DNA of 64,000 bases. It comes from JAAEKA01 sp049299095. Its GTDB lineage: Bacteria; Chloroflexota; Anaerolineae; JAAEKA01. The number at the start of each line of letters is the position of its first letter. The first letter of the stretch is position 1. Below the pieces are notes generated by a model. The model saw only the letters and a list, made by a program, of their open reading frames with translations. It was not told the origin of the DNA and did not search any database. Positions 1 through 7,996 of this stretch are shown here, piece after piece. The stretch is taken from assembly GCA_049299095.1 (NCBI GenBank), contig JBAQWV010000061.1:52957-116956 (forward strand), in the 5' to 3' direction. Made by a program: the position numbers and the translations under genes.

Positions 1-299
1 CCGAACGCGGGCCGGTCAAACGCGACAACGCGGTACTGCTCGGCCAGCGCGGGCATGACTGCGCGCCAGGTGTAGGTGCTGGCTGCAAAGCCGTGCAGCA
101 GGATCAACGCGGTGTCACCGCGGCCCGCCTGCTTGTAATGCACGGTCAGGCCGTTGATCTCAATGAAGCGGCTGTCTGGGTCGGCCAATTCTTCCGGTGG
201 CACGGTGTTTTCGAGCGGGGGAACCGGAATCAAAAAGGGAACAACGAGCAGCAATATCAGCAACGCAGCTAAAAGGATGAGGAGCTTTTTCTTGATCAT
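1..299 (-). CDS. Alpha/beta hydrolase, N-terminal part (cut by window edge)
   Basis: The reading frame is open from an ATG at 297-299 to the left edge, giving about 99 residues with no stop. It starts MIKKKLLILLAALLILL, a membrane segment or signal anchor. A soluble part follows with INGLTVHYKQAG and LILLHGFAASTYTW, the first strands and oxyanion-hole HGF motif of an alpha/beta hydrolase fold, then RVVAFDRPAFG. The catalytic Ser, Asp and His lie outside the window. The likely role is an envelope-associated esterase or lipase-like hydrolase; the substrate cannot be read. The next gene on this strand begins 122 nt upstream, so it may be cotranscribed with the HAD phosphatase. Confidence 0.85.
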   Translation of the reverse strand, partial: MIKKKLLILLAALLILLLVVPFLIPVPPLENTVPPEELADPDSRFIEINGLTVHYKQAGRGDTALILLHGFAASTYTWRAVMPALAEQYRVVAFDRPAF

Positions 300-421
300 G
301 AGGGGGAGCACCAGTCAGTCAACAGGATTCGGAAGTGGCAAGTCACTTGCAGGGGGTAGCCAGCTTGTGACACGGCTCGCTGCGCACAATCTCGCCACTT
401 TCGAATTCATCGTTCGTTGTT

Positions 422-1072
422 TTACTGCGCCAGCCAGTCGCGCACGGCCACGAGATCGGGCAAGATCGCGACAGTCAGCGCGGCTGCATCCGCTGGCAAC
501 GGCTTCAGATCGGGGACGTTGATCACCGCGCAGCCCGCGGCAGAGGCTGCGCGCACGCCATTTTCTGAATCTTCCAGCACCAGACAGCTTTGCGGCGGCA
601 CGCCGAGGCGTTGCGCGGCCAGCAAAAATACATCGGGCGCGGGCTTGCCCTGCGCCACTTCGTCGCCGCCTGCCCAGGTGTGGAAACGGTGCGTCAAGTC
701 GGCGCGGGCCAGGTTACGTTCGATGGTAGCACGGTGCGAGGAGCTGGCCACCGCGCGCGGCCAATGCCAATCCTCCAGTGCAGTCAGCAACGTCAGCAGG
801 CCAGGCTTGACCGGCAATCCCTCCTCGGCAATGATCGCGCGCACATAGGCGCGTTCGCGCGTGCGTAGCGCCTCCACGGGGAACGTCGCGCCCAACGCCG
901 CACTGAGGATGGCGTTGGTGCCGGCTTCACTGGTGCCGACGCAGCGCAAAAATAGGTCAAGCGGGGCGGGCTGGCCGAAATCTGTCATCGCGCGCGTCCA
1001 GGCACGGTGTGTCAGGCGTTCGGTATCGAACATCAGGCCATCCATATCGAATAAAACGGCAGAGAAAGACAT
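422..1072 (-). CDS. HAD-superfamily hydrolase (beta-phosphoglucomutase/phosphatase type)
   Basis: This 216-residue cytosolic protein opens with FDMDGLMFDTE, the HAD motif I with nucleophile Asp9 and acid/base Asp11. The cap region follows, then SSSHRATIERNL (motif II), KPAPDVFLLAA (motif III lysine) and LVLEDSENGVRAASAAG (motif IV). That order and length match subfamily IA phosphatases such as beta-phosphoglucomutase and GS1-like enzymes. The substrate is probably a small sugar phosphate, by family only. I take the ATG at 1072 rather than the in-frame GTG two codons upstream. It lies 24 nt after the preceding alpha/beta hydrolase gene and is probably in its operon. Confidence 0.88.
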   Translation of the reverse strand: MSFSAVLFDMDGLMFDTERLTHRAWTRAMTDFGQPAPLDLFLRCVGTSEAGTNAILSAALGATFPVEALRTRERAYVRAIIAEEGLPVKPGLLTLLTALEDWHWPRAVASSSHRATIERNLARADLTHRFHTWAGGDEVAQGKPAPDVFLLAAQRLGVPPQSCLVLEDSENGVRAASAAGCAVINVPDLKPLPADAAALTVAILPDLVAVRDWLAQ

Positions 1073-1096
1073 AAGCACTCGGTGAATGATGAATGA

Positions 1097-1840
1097 TTAG
1101 CGCACAGGCAGGGCCGACAGCCAGGCGGCGGTCGCACTGATCACTTGCTGCTGCTGCGCTGTGCGGGTGATGGATGCGCTATCAGCGTTGGATTGCGGGC
1201 CGTACCAACCAAACTGGGCATGGTTGCCGCCTTCGATGGGAACCCAGACGGTGTTGGATGGCAACAAGGGACGCCCAGCTAACACGGCATCGGGCGTGGC
1301 TATGCCGTCCTGTGTACCGTAGAGGGAGACAACTGCCAGGTCCGTAGCTGATAGATCGTCGCTGCTGGCTGGGTAGGAGGCCCACAACGCCAGCCCCTGC
1401 ACCGCGTGCGGATGATTGGCAGCAAAGTTGGCGGCCATCGAGCCGCCCAGCGAATGACCCGCAATGCCCCAGGTATGAATGGAGGGGTACGCGGCCATCA
1501 CATCTGCGGCCTTGTTGATGCCGAACACCGCCAGGTTGAAGGGCATTGGCACGATCACGACCTGATAGCCCTGTGCGGCCAGCGCGCGCGCCGCGGGCGC
1601 ATAAGAGCGGGGATCCACGCGGCCACCGGGGTAGAAGATCAGCCCCGTTTGAGGCGGCGCGGCCGCGGGCTGAAAGGCTAACCACGGCGCAGTGGTTACC
1701 TGCACTGTTGCATCGGACTGCAACGCGGCTAGCGCTTCCGGCATGGGGCCGAGCGGCGTGTTGGCCCAGAAGGTGAAAGCGACCGCGGCAATCAGCAGCA
1801 GAACGATCAGGAGCAATAGCAGGCGTTTGACAAGTTTCAT
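1097..1840 (-). CDS. Membrane-anchored alpha/beta hydrolase
   Basis: This protein has 247 residues. An N-terminal hydrophobic anchor (MKLVKRLLLLLIVLLLIAAV) is followed by an alpha/beta-hydrolase domain with IFYPGGRVDPRSYAP, the nucleophile elbow AGHSLGGSMAANFA, YGTQDGIATP (acid strand) and EGGNHAQFGWYG (catalytic His). It resembles the PF12695/chlorophyllase-like family, acting outside the cytoplasmic membrane on an unknown ester. A GTG 33 nt upstream is in frame, but the ATG at 1840 puts Lys-rich residues directly before the membrane segment, so it is preferred. The HAD gene follows 24 nt downstream. Confidence 0.85.
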   Translation of the reverse strand: MKLVKRLLLLLIVLLLIAAVAFTFWANTPLGPMPEALAALQSDATVQVTTAPWLAFQPAAAPPQTGLIFYPGGRVDPRSYAPAARALAAQGYQVVIVPMPFNLAVFGINKAADVMAAYPSIHTWGIAGHSLGGSMAANFAANHPHAVQGLALWASYPASSDDLSATDLAVVSLYGTQDGIATPDAVLAGRPLLPSNTVWVPIEGGNHAQFGWYGPQSNADSASITRTAQQQQVISATAAWLSALPVR

Positions 1841-1959
1841 GGCAAGATTAGGACTCCTGTTGGCGAAATTCACGTTGATTATAGCGACAGATGCGCGATT
1901 TTTCGGTAGCCTGCATCAAATTTCGTACAAAGTTTTTGTCCAATCTGGGCATATAAGTG

Positions 1960-2005
1960 CGGAATTAATAAAACGAGGGTGCAAAGTATGTACTTCGCAC
2001 CCTCG
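1960..2005 (-). terminator. Rho-independent terminator after the cytochrome c peroxidase gene
   Basis: The arms CGAGGGTGC-A-AAGTA and TACTT-C-GCACCCTCG (1974-2005) form an almost perfect 15-bp stem around a 2-nt centre. On the minus strand the stem is followed by TTTTATTAATT. It lies about 70 nt after the stop of the peroxidase gene. Confidence 0.8.
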
Positions 2006-2076
2006 CTCAGATGGTCCTTTGCGCGGGAGTGGTGTGGGTGGGTGTTAGGTAAACTCTAGCAGAAGCTGTCAGGCAA

Positions 2077-3111
2077 TCAACTGGCAGGTAATTCAGGGCG
2101 GGCGATGTAATCTGCTGGAACTTCGCCGGTCAACGCACGCAGGAAGGTGACGATGTCGTCCACTTCGCTGGCTGTTAACTGCTTGCCCAACTGATGGCGG
2201 GCCATGATCTTGACCATATCTTCCAGCGTTGGGATGCTGCCGTCGTGCAGGTAGGGGCCAGTCTGAGCAATGTTGCGCAACGAAGGTACCTTGAAGACGA
2301 ACTTGTCAGCTTCGTTGCCAGTCACGTTGAAACGACCCAAGTCGGATCCGGCATAGCTTTCAGCCGCGCCCAACTTGGCGTACATGCTGCCACCCAAGGC
2401 GGCTCCGTTGTGGCATGTAGCGCAACCGGTATTGACAAACAGGGCCAGACCGTGCTTCTCCTGTTCGTTGAAGGCAGTCTCATCGCCCTGCAGTAGCTTG
2501 TCAAAGCGGCCGGGGGTGATCAAGCGACGCTCAAAAGCGCCGATTGCCTTGCCCACATTGTCATAGTTGATCGGGTCGTCTTCACCGGGGAAGGCTGCTT
2601 CAAAGTACGGCAGATAGCCGGGGATCTGCTTGATAGCACCCACGACAGTGTCGGCATCGGGCATACCCATTTCGCCGCCAGCCAGGATCGGGCCTTTGGC
2701 CTGGGCTTCGACGTCTGCGGCGCGGCCATCCCAGAACTGTGCTACATGCAAGGCCGCATTGTAGGAAGTGGGCGAGTTACGTCCAACCGGATCGCCTGCA
2801 TGGCCAAAGGAAAAGCGCAAACCGTCCATGCCATAGGTGTTGAGCGGATGGCAGGTGTTGCAGCTCATCTGGTTGTTGACCGACAGGCGCGGCTCGTAGT
2901 AGAGCATACGTCCCAGGTCAACGATTTCTTCGGTGATGGTATAGCCGGTAGGTGTAGCTTCTTGCGGCAGAGCCGCAAAGAGCTGCAAAAAGCTCGCGTC
3001 GTACTTAACTTCTGGTTCTGGTGTTGGTGTGGAGGTGGATTTTGTACATGCGGCTAGGATCAACAAGCCTGCTAGTAGTATTAGGATTGCGATATAGCGG
3101 TATGTTTTCAT
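2077..3111 (-). CDS. Di-heme cytochrome c peroxidase, lipoprotein (MauG/CcpA family)
   Basis: The enzyme reduces H2O2 using electrons from small cytochromes on the outer face of the cytoplasmic membrane. The 344 residues begin with a lipoprotein signal with lipobox LAAC (Cys22), then a Thr/Pro linker. The N-terminal heme motif is CNTCH (84-88) and the C-terminal heme motif is CATCH near residue 230 within NTGCATCHNGAALGG. RFNVTGNEADKFVFKVPSLRNIAQTGPY-type sequence and a late M-A-R-H segment are typical of the family. The start is supported by AGGAG 8 nt before the ATG. An FNR/CRP-type palindrome lies upstream at 3391-3406. A strong terminator follows. MauG-type modification enzymes share both heme motifs, so peroxidase is the best but not the only reading. 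Confidence 0.93.
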   Translation of the reverse strand: MKTYRYIAILILLAGLLILAACTKSTSTPTPEPEVKYDASFLQLFAALPQEATPTGYTITEEIVDLGRMLYYEPRLSVNNQMSCNTCHPLNTYGMDGLRFSFGHAGDPVGRNSPTSYNAALHVAQFWDGRAADVEAQAKGPILAGGEMGMPDADTVVGAIKQIPGYLPYFEAAFPGEDDPINYDNVGKAIGAFERRLITPGRFDKLLQGDETAFNEQEKHGLALFVNTGCATCHNGAALGGSMYAKLGAAESYAGSDLGRFNVTGNEADKFVFKVPSLRNIAQTGPYLHDGSIPTLEDMVKIMARHQLGKQLTASEVDDIVTFLRALTGEVPADYIARPELPAS

Positions 3112-3584
3112 AAGGTGAGCTCCTGTTTCCTGTCACAAAGAGGACTGTCCGACGCAAAGGAAGGCAACCGCGGTGAGTGGATAGCGCCCTTTTTTGTCAA
3201 GCGCTTGCAGATAGTGAGATCGGGCAGGTACGGATACCTATAAACCGCCCGACTTTTTGGTATGCTCAGTTTCACAGGGATGATGAATGATGAAGCGAGC
3301 GACACGGGAAGGGTGTTTATGTTTAAACGCCCCTATAGAATTCTGTCACGAATTTATAGGGATATCTTAACATAGGGAAACGATTTAGCGTATGATATAA
3401 ATCATAAAAATTCATTAGGGCTTAGGCAGTTGCTGGGATTGATGACACCCAAGACACAGAGGCAATAATTTTTTACTTGTTAGGGCTTCGTGTCACACGA
3501 AGCCTTTGGCGATCAGTCTGGCAACAATGCTGCGGGTAAGCACAACAGTTGGCGCAACACCCTGTGCAGGAGTACAATGCGGCT
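3112..3584. other. Divergent intergenic region between peroxidase and MFS-HEAT gene
   Basis: These 473 bases hold no convincing gene and become clearly A+T-rich between 3310 and 3470. Two ordered elements are visible: the palindrome at 3391-3406 and a perfect 9-bp hairpin (GGCTTCGTG TCA CACGAAGCC) at 3484-3504. Both divergent genes must be transcribed from here. Confidence 0.6.
3391..3406. promoter_or_regulatory. FNR/CRP-family-like palindrome
   Basis: TATGAT-ATAA-ATCATA is a perfect inverted repeat containing TGAT-N4-ATCA, the core of FNR/ANR/DNR-type operators (consensus TTGAT-N4-ATCAA). It stands between the cytochrome c peroxidase gene and the MFS-HEAT gene. Peroxidases of this family are controlled by FNR-type regulators in other bacteria, so an oxygen-responsive operator is plausible, but the site could also serve as an A+T-rich -10 region. 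Confidence 0.35.
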
Positions 3585-5816
3585 ATGAGCAGCGAGCCTA
3601 CCACCGTTGATAAGTTGCGCGCTCTGCCCTGGAGCATTGCTTCCAACGCCGCGCAAGCCGTTTACTTGCAATTGACCTTTTTTGGCTCGGTGTTTGTGCT
3701 GTTTCTCAGCACCCTGGGACTGGATGACAACCAGATCGGCTTCCTGCTTTCCTTGCTCCCCTTCACCGGTATCCTGGCCATTCCCCTCGCTCCGGCCATT
3801 GCCCGCTTTGGCTACAAACGCACCTGGCTGACCTTTTTTGGCACACGCACAGCCATTACCGCGCTCTTGCTGCTGACACCGCTGATCGTCGCCCGTTTCG
3901 GCATCGCGGTGGCGATGGCGTTTATCGCCGCGGTCGTGTTCGTCTATGCCATGATCCGCACCATCGGCGTGACCGCCAGCTTCCCCTGGATTCAGGAATA
4001 CGTACCCAACTCGGTACGGGGCAAGTACACCGCTTCCAACAACTTCTTCTCCACCATCGCCGGTTTTCTGGCCGTCACCCTTGCCAGCGTGGTACTGGGC
4101 CGCGCCGCGGGGCTGAGCAGCTACATGATCTTGCTAACAGTTGGGGTGATTGCCGGCTTTGCCTCGGTGTTGCTGGCCGTGCCCATCCCTGGCGGCGCGC
4201 CCAGTGTTGAAACTGCACCCAAGCGCAACATCGCCGACGCGCTGCGCGATCCCCACATGCTGCGCTATCTGGCGGGCGTGGGGCTGTTCACCCTTGCCAC
4301 CGTGCCGCTTGCCTCGTTTTTGCCCTTGTACATGCAAAATCAGATCGGGCTGCCCGCCAGCAAGGTGGTACTGCTACAAACCGGTGTGATGGCTGGCTCG
4401 CTGGTGTCCAGCTATTTCTGGGGCTGGGCCGCAGATCGCTATGGCGGGCGACCTGTGACGCTCTACGGGCTGGCTTTCCGTGCGCTGATCCCGATCTTCT
4501 GGCTGCTGCTGCCGAGCGATGCCGGTACAGCATTAACTGTTGCCCTCGTTGTGTCCGCGTTTCAAGGCTTTGCAGATGTTGGCTGGCAAGTGGGGGCCAC
4601 GCGGCTACTGTACGTCAGCATCGTGCCGCCGGAAAAACGCAACGATTACCTGGCGCTGTACTGGGCCTGGCTGGGGCTGACCAGCGGCTTCGGTCAACTG
4701 GCGGGCGGCTGGCTGCTCACATCCAGCCGTGGCCTCTCCGGCTCGCTGATCGGCCTGCCCATCAACGCCTATACGCCGCTTTTCCTGCTGGCGATGCTTT
4801 TCCCGCTGCTGGGCATCCTTGTAATGCGCAACATCCGCGACGACAGCTTGGTGGGTATGGGCGGCTTTGCGGGGATTTTTCTGCGCGGTAATCCCTTCCT
4901 GGCGTTGGAAGCTGTGGTGCGTTTTCATCTCGCCAAGGATGAAGACGCGGCGGTGCGCATGACCGAGCGCCTGGGCACTGCCAAAAGCCCGCTGACGGTG
5001 GAGGAGTTGCTCCACGCGCTGGACGACCCGCGCTTCAACGTGCGCATGGAAGCGATTATCGCCGTGGCACGTCACGGCCCTGACCCGCGCTTGATTGATG
5101 CACTGGCCGAAGTGCTAACCGGGCCAGAGCCTGCACTCAGCTCAACCGCGGCTTGGGCGTTGGGGCGCACCGGCGACCCGCGTGCGCTGGCTCCGCTGCG
5201 CGCGGCCATGCTGACCGACCGCTACCGCTCGGTGCAAGCGCACAGCATCCGCGCGCTGGGCGTGTTGCAGGACGAAGAAAGCGTGCCCTACTGGCTCGAT
5301 CATTTCGCGTTAGAGCTGGACGTGGGGATGCAACTGGCCTATGCGTCGGCACTGGGGCGGATGCAGGTGGTGGAAGCGACCGAACGGTTGCTGGAGGTGC
5401 TGGCGATCAGCCCCAGCCGTAGTTCCCGCCGCGAAATGACGCTCGACGTAGCACGGCTGGTGGGGGACGAAAACAATTTTGTGTCGTTGCTGCGCAGTGC
5501 AGATCAGGAGCCAGGCACGGCGCTGGCGCAAGCTGCGCTGGCTGTGCGTCGTCGGCTGCTGCACGATGACAGCGCCACTGCCCAGGCCGCGGCCGCGGCG
5601 CTGGATAGCTGCGCGCAAATGCTGGCGCACGACGAACTGGACGAGGGGTTACAACAACTGAGCGCAGCGATCCTACAGTTGCCATTGACAGGGCAGCCCG
5701 CCCATCAGGTGACAATCCTGCTGGATGCCGCACAGCAGATCACCCAGCACGGCACGCAACGCATGGAATACCCTGTGCTGGCGCTGCACGCCATGACAAC
5801 ACTCTGGGGCGATTAA
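3585..5816 (+). CDS. MFS transporter with C-terminal HEAT-repeat domain
   Basis: This 743-residue protein joins two parts. Residues 1 to about 420 are a 12-helix major facilitator domain (FLSTLGLDDNQIGFLLSLLP, GWAADRYGGRPVTLYG, a typical MFS loop). From about 430 to the end is a cytoplasmic alpha-helical solenoid of HEAT-like repeats, for example VEELLHALDDPRFNVRMEAI and AAWALGRTGDPRALAPLRAA. The solute is unknown. The repeats may bind a partner or regulate transport. A TTG 36 nt upstream is in frame, but the ATG at 3585 has a CAGGAG ribosome site 12 nt before it. The gene is transcribed alone and converges on ktrB with a 23-nt gap. Confidence 0.9.
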   Translation: MSSEPTTVDKLRALPWSIASNAAQAVYLQLTFFGSVFVLFLSTLGLDDNQIGFLLSLLPFTGILAIPLAPAIARFGYKRTWLTFFGTRTAITALLLLTPLIVARFGIAVAMAFIAAVVFVYAMIRTIGVTASFPWIQEYVPNSVRGKYTASNNFFSTIAGFLAVTLASVVLGRAAGLSSYMILLTVGVIAGFASVLLAVPIPGGAPSVETAPKRNIADALRDPHMLRYLAGVGLFTLATVPLASFLPLYMQNQIGLPASKVVLLQTGVMAGSLVSSYFWGWAADRYGGRPVTLYGLAFRALIPIFWLLLPSDAGTALTVALVVSAFQGFADVGWQVGATRLLYVSIVPPEKRNDYLALYWAWLGLTSGFGQLAGGWLLTSSRGLSGSLIGLPINAYTPLFLLAMLFPLLGILVMRNIRDDSLVGMGGFAGIFLRGNPFLALEAVVRFHLAKDEDAAVRMTERLGTAKSPLTVEELLHALDDPRFNVRMEAIIAVARHGPDPRLIDALAEVLTGPEPALSSTAAWALGRTGDPRALAPLRAAMLTDRYRSVQAHSIRALGVLQDEESVPYWLDHFALELDVGMQLAYASALGRMQVVEATERLLEVLAISPSRSSRREMTLDVARLVGDENNFVSLLRSADQEPGTALAQAALAVRRRLLHDDSATAQAAAAALDSCAQMLAHDELDEGLQQLSAAILQLPLTGQPAHQVTILLDAAQQITQHGTQRMEYPVLALHAMTTLWGD

Positions 5817-5839
5817 CCACTGGCTACGTTAAAAACAAC

Positions 5840-7195
5840 TTACCCCAACAACAACGTTTCTTCGGGATACGAGACCGGTTGCGGCGGCGATTGGCGAGCC
5901 ACAGCCAGCACGATAGTCAATGCGCCCAAGCGCCCCCAAAACATCACAACGATTACTACGAACTGACCAAAGAGGGAAAAGTTCTCCAGGGGAACGGTAT
6001 TGAAGCCCGCGGTGGCAAAGGCCGACACCACCGTGAACAAGGCATCCGACTCGGCAATGGGCTGGCTGATGAGCAAGAGCCAGGTGGCGCTGATTACCAA
6101 CGTCAGGGCCATGACCAGTACCGCCAGTGCACGGCGCATCGTCTCGCGCGAGATGCTGCGCATTCCCACGCGCACGTCCGACAGGCCGCGCAGATAGCTC
6201 CAGGTGGCTAGCAACAGCACCGCCAGCGTACCGGTGGTGATGCCACCACCCATAGATGCAGGTGCTGTCCCCACGAACATCAACACGGTGATCACCCAGG
6301 TACTGGCTTCACTCAGCTTGCCCAGATCCACAATCGAAGAAAATCCTCCCGTGCGCGCCGAAATGGAGATAAACAGCGCCTTGTCGAACTGGTCGTAGCC
6401 TTGTGTGGTGGTGAGAACGCCATGCCCAAGATGCTCTGAGGCAAGGATCGCAGCCGCGCCACCCACGATCAAGGCCGCAGTGATGGCTAGTGTCACGCGT
6501 GTATGCAGGCTCCAGCGTCCGCGATGAAACAAAAGGTCGCTCCAGACCGGAATGCCGAGGCCACCCGCGACAATCAACGCGGCCAGCACTGCCAGCGTGA
6601 CGGGATCGGTGGGGATACCGCTGTAGCCGGGCATACCCGCGAACAAATCCAGTCCGACATTGCAGAAAGCCGACACTGCGTGAAACAGCCCAAACCACAA
6701 GGCACGCGGCGCGCCAAGCAGCGGCGTCCAGCGCCAAGCCAGCGCCAGCGCGCCAAGCCCCTGCATAATCAACACTACGACCAGCGTGCGCAGCGCGATC
6801 TGCACCACTGTGCGCACGGCGCTCAAGCCGAGCGAATCCTGCAAGGCCAGCCGATCAGCCAGCATGATCTTGCGCCCCAGTATCAGCAGAACAAACACGG
6901 CCAGCACCATGAACCCCACGCCGCCAATTTCCATCAGCACCATCAGCACCACCTGGCCCAGCACTGTTAGGTCGCGCGCCGGGGTGATGACTGACAATCC
7001 GGTGACGCTGGCTGCCGATGTCGCCATAAACAACGCTTGATCGAAACGCAGTCGCCCGCTGGTGGCCATGCCGGGGAGCAGCAAGGCCAGCGTACCCAAC
7101 GCTATCACCACGAGTAGTCCTGTCACTAGGCGCACAGCAGAGGGGGCGGCATAGGTCAAACGCAGCAAGCCGCGGCGGCGGAAAGGAGACGGCAT
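5840..7195 (-). CDS. ktrB: KtrB/TrkH-type potassium transporter, membrane subunit
   Basis: This 451-residue polytopic protein of the SKT superfamily conducts K+, probably coupled to Na+ or H+. The four selectivity-filter loops are visible in order: AASVTGLSV, SAFCNVGLDLFAG, SARTGGFSSIVD and FATAGFNTVP, each with the conserved glycine. Length and short N-terminus fit KtrB better than the longer TrkH. The start codon overlaps the stop of the RCK-domain gene by one base (TGATG), so the two subunits are translationally coupled. KtrA and KtrB form the complete system; RCK binding of ATP/ADP or NAD(H) gates the channel. Confidence 0.93.
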   Translation of the reverse strand: MPSPFRRRGLLRLTYAAPSAVRLVTGLLVVIALGTLALLLPGMATSGRLRFDQALFMATSAASVTGLSVITPARDLTVLGQVVLMVLMEIGGVGFMVLAVFVLLILGRKIMLADRLALQDSLGLSAVRTVVQIALRTLVVVLIMQGLGALALAWRWTPLLGAPRALWFGLFHAVSAFCNVGLDLFAGMPGYSGIPTDPVTLAVLAALIVAGGLGIPVWSDLLFHRGRWSLHTRVTLAITAALIVGGAAAILASEHLGHGVLTTTQGYDQFDKALFISISARTGGFSSIVDLGKLSEASTWVITVLMFVGTAPASMGGGITTGTLAVLLLATWSYLRGLSDVRVGMRSISRETMRRALAVLVMALTLVISATWLLLISQPIAESDALFTVVSAFATAGFNTVPLENFSLFGQFVVIVVMFWGRLGALTIVLAVARQSPPQPVSYPEETLLLG

Positions 7196-7863
7196 CAGAA
7201 GGCCCTTGTCAGCCGGTCGAGGTTTTCGTTGCTGCCGAGAATAGCCAGTGTATCGTCTGCGGCCAGCCGGTAATCCGCGGAGGGAGAAATAATCATTTCG
7301 CCGCGATGTTCCACCGCCACCACCGTTACGCTATAGCTGCGCCGCAGATTCAATTCATCCAGTGTGTGGCCCACAAAGCGGGGTGGCGTGTGAAATTCGG
7401 AGATACGAAAGTTATCGCCGAAGGGAATTTGATCTACGTACCAGGGAGTGGTCAAGGCGGCTGCCAGCCGCCGCGCCGAATCTTCCTCCGGCAGCACCAC
7501 CTCGTCCGCGCCAATGGCCAGCAACGCCACCCGCTGCTTTTGGGTCAGCGCCTTGCAAATAATGCGTTTGACACCCAACGTTTTCAGTGCCAGCGTGGTC
7601 ATCAGGTTATTTTCCAGGCTAGAGCTGATGGCAACCACCACCACATCGAACGAAGCAATGTCCACCGCGCGCAGCGCGTCTTCGTCGGTGGCATCCAGCG
7701 CCACCACCTGCGTCAGTTCATCGGCCAGGCTCTGCACCAAGTCTTTGTTTTGGTCAATAGCCAGCACTGTGTAGCCGCGTTGCACCAGCGCATGGGCAAG
7801 GCTGGCCCCGAAACGACCCAGTCCGATTACTGCGAATTCTGTTTGTGCGTTTTTACGAGCCAT
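7195..7863 (-). CDS. ktrA: KtrA/TrkA-type potassium uptake regulator (RCK_N + RCK_C)
   Basis: These 222 residues contain an N-terminal Rossmann nucleotide-binding domain with FAVIGLGRFGASLAHAL (GxGxxG near residues 14-19), Asp at the end of strand 2 (VLAIDQN) and VVALDATDEDAL. A C-terminal RCK_C domain runs from about residue 135, with YSVTVVAVEHRGEMIISPSADYRL. It forms the cytoplasmic gating ring of the K+ transporter encoded immediately downstream. Nothing in the spacing suggests a separate regulator for the pair. Confidence 0.93.
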   Translation of the reverse strand: MARKNAQTEFAVIGLGRFGASLAHALVQRGYTVLAIDQNKDLVQSLADELTQVVALDATDEDALRAVDIASFDVVVVAISSSLENNLMTTLALKTLGVKRIICKALTQKQRVALLAIGADEVVLPEEDSARRLAAALTTPWYVDQIPFGDNFRISEFHTPPRFVGHTLDELNLRRSYSVTVVAVEHRGEMIISPSADYRLAADDTLAILGSNENLDRLTRAF

Positions 7864-7996
7864 AGTGCCCTCAATGAAAGAAAATCACTGCGTTGGTCGC
7901 GCTATTGTAATCCACCAGGGCGCGGATCGCAACCCATTGAACGGGGTTTGCGTGGCCGCGCGTTTCGTGGCATCATCCGTGCAAGGAGACACGTTC

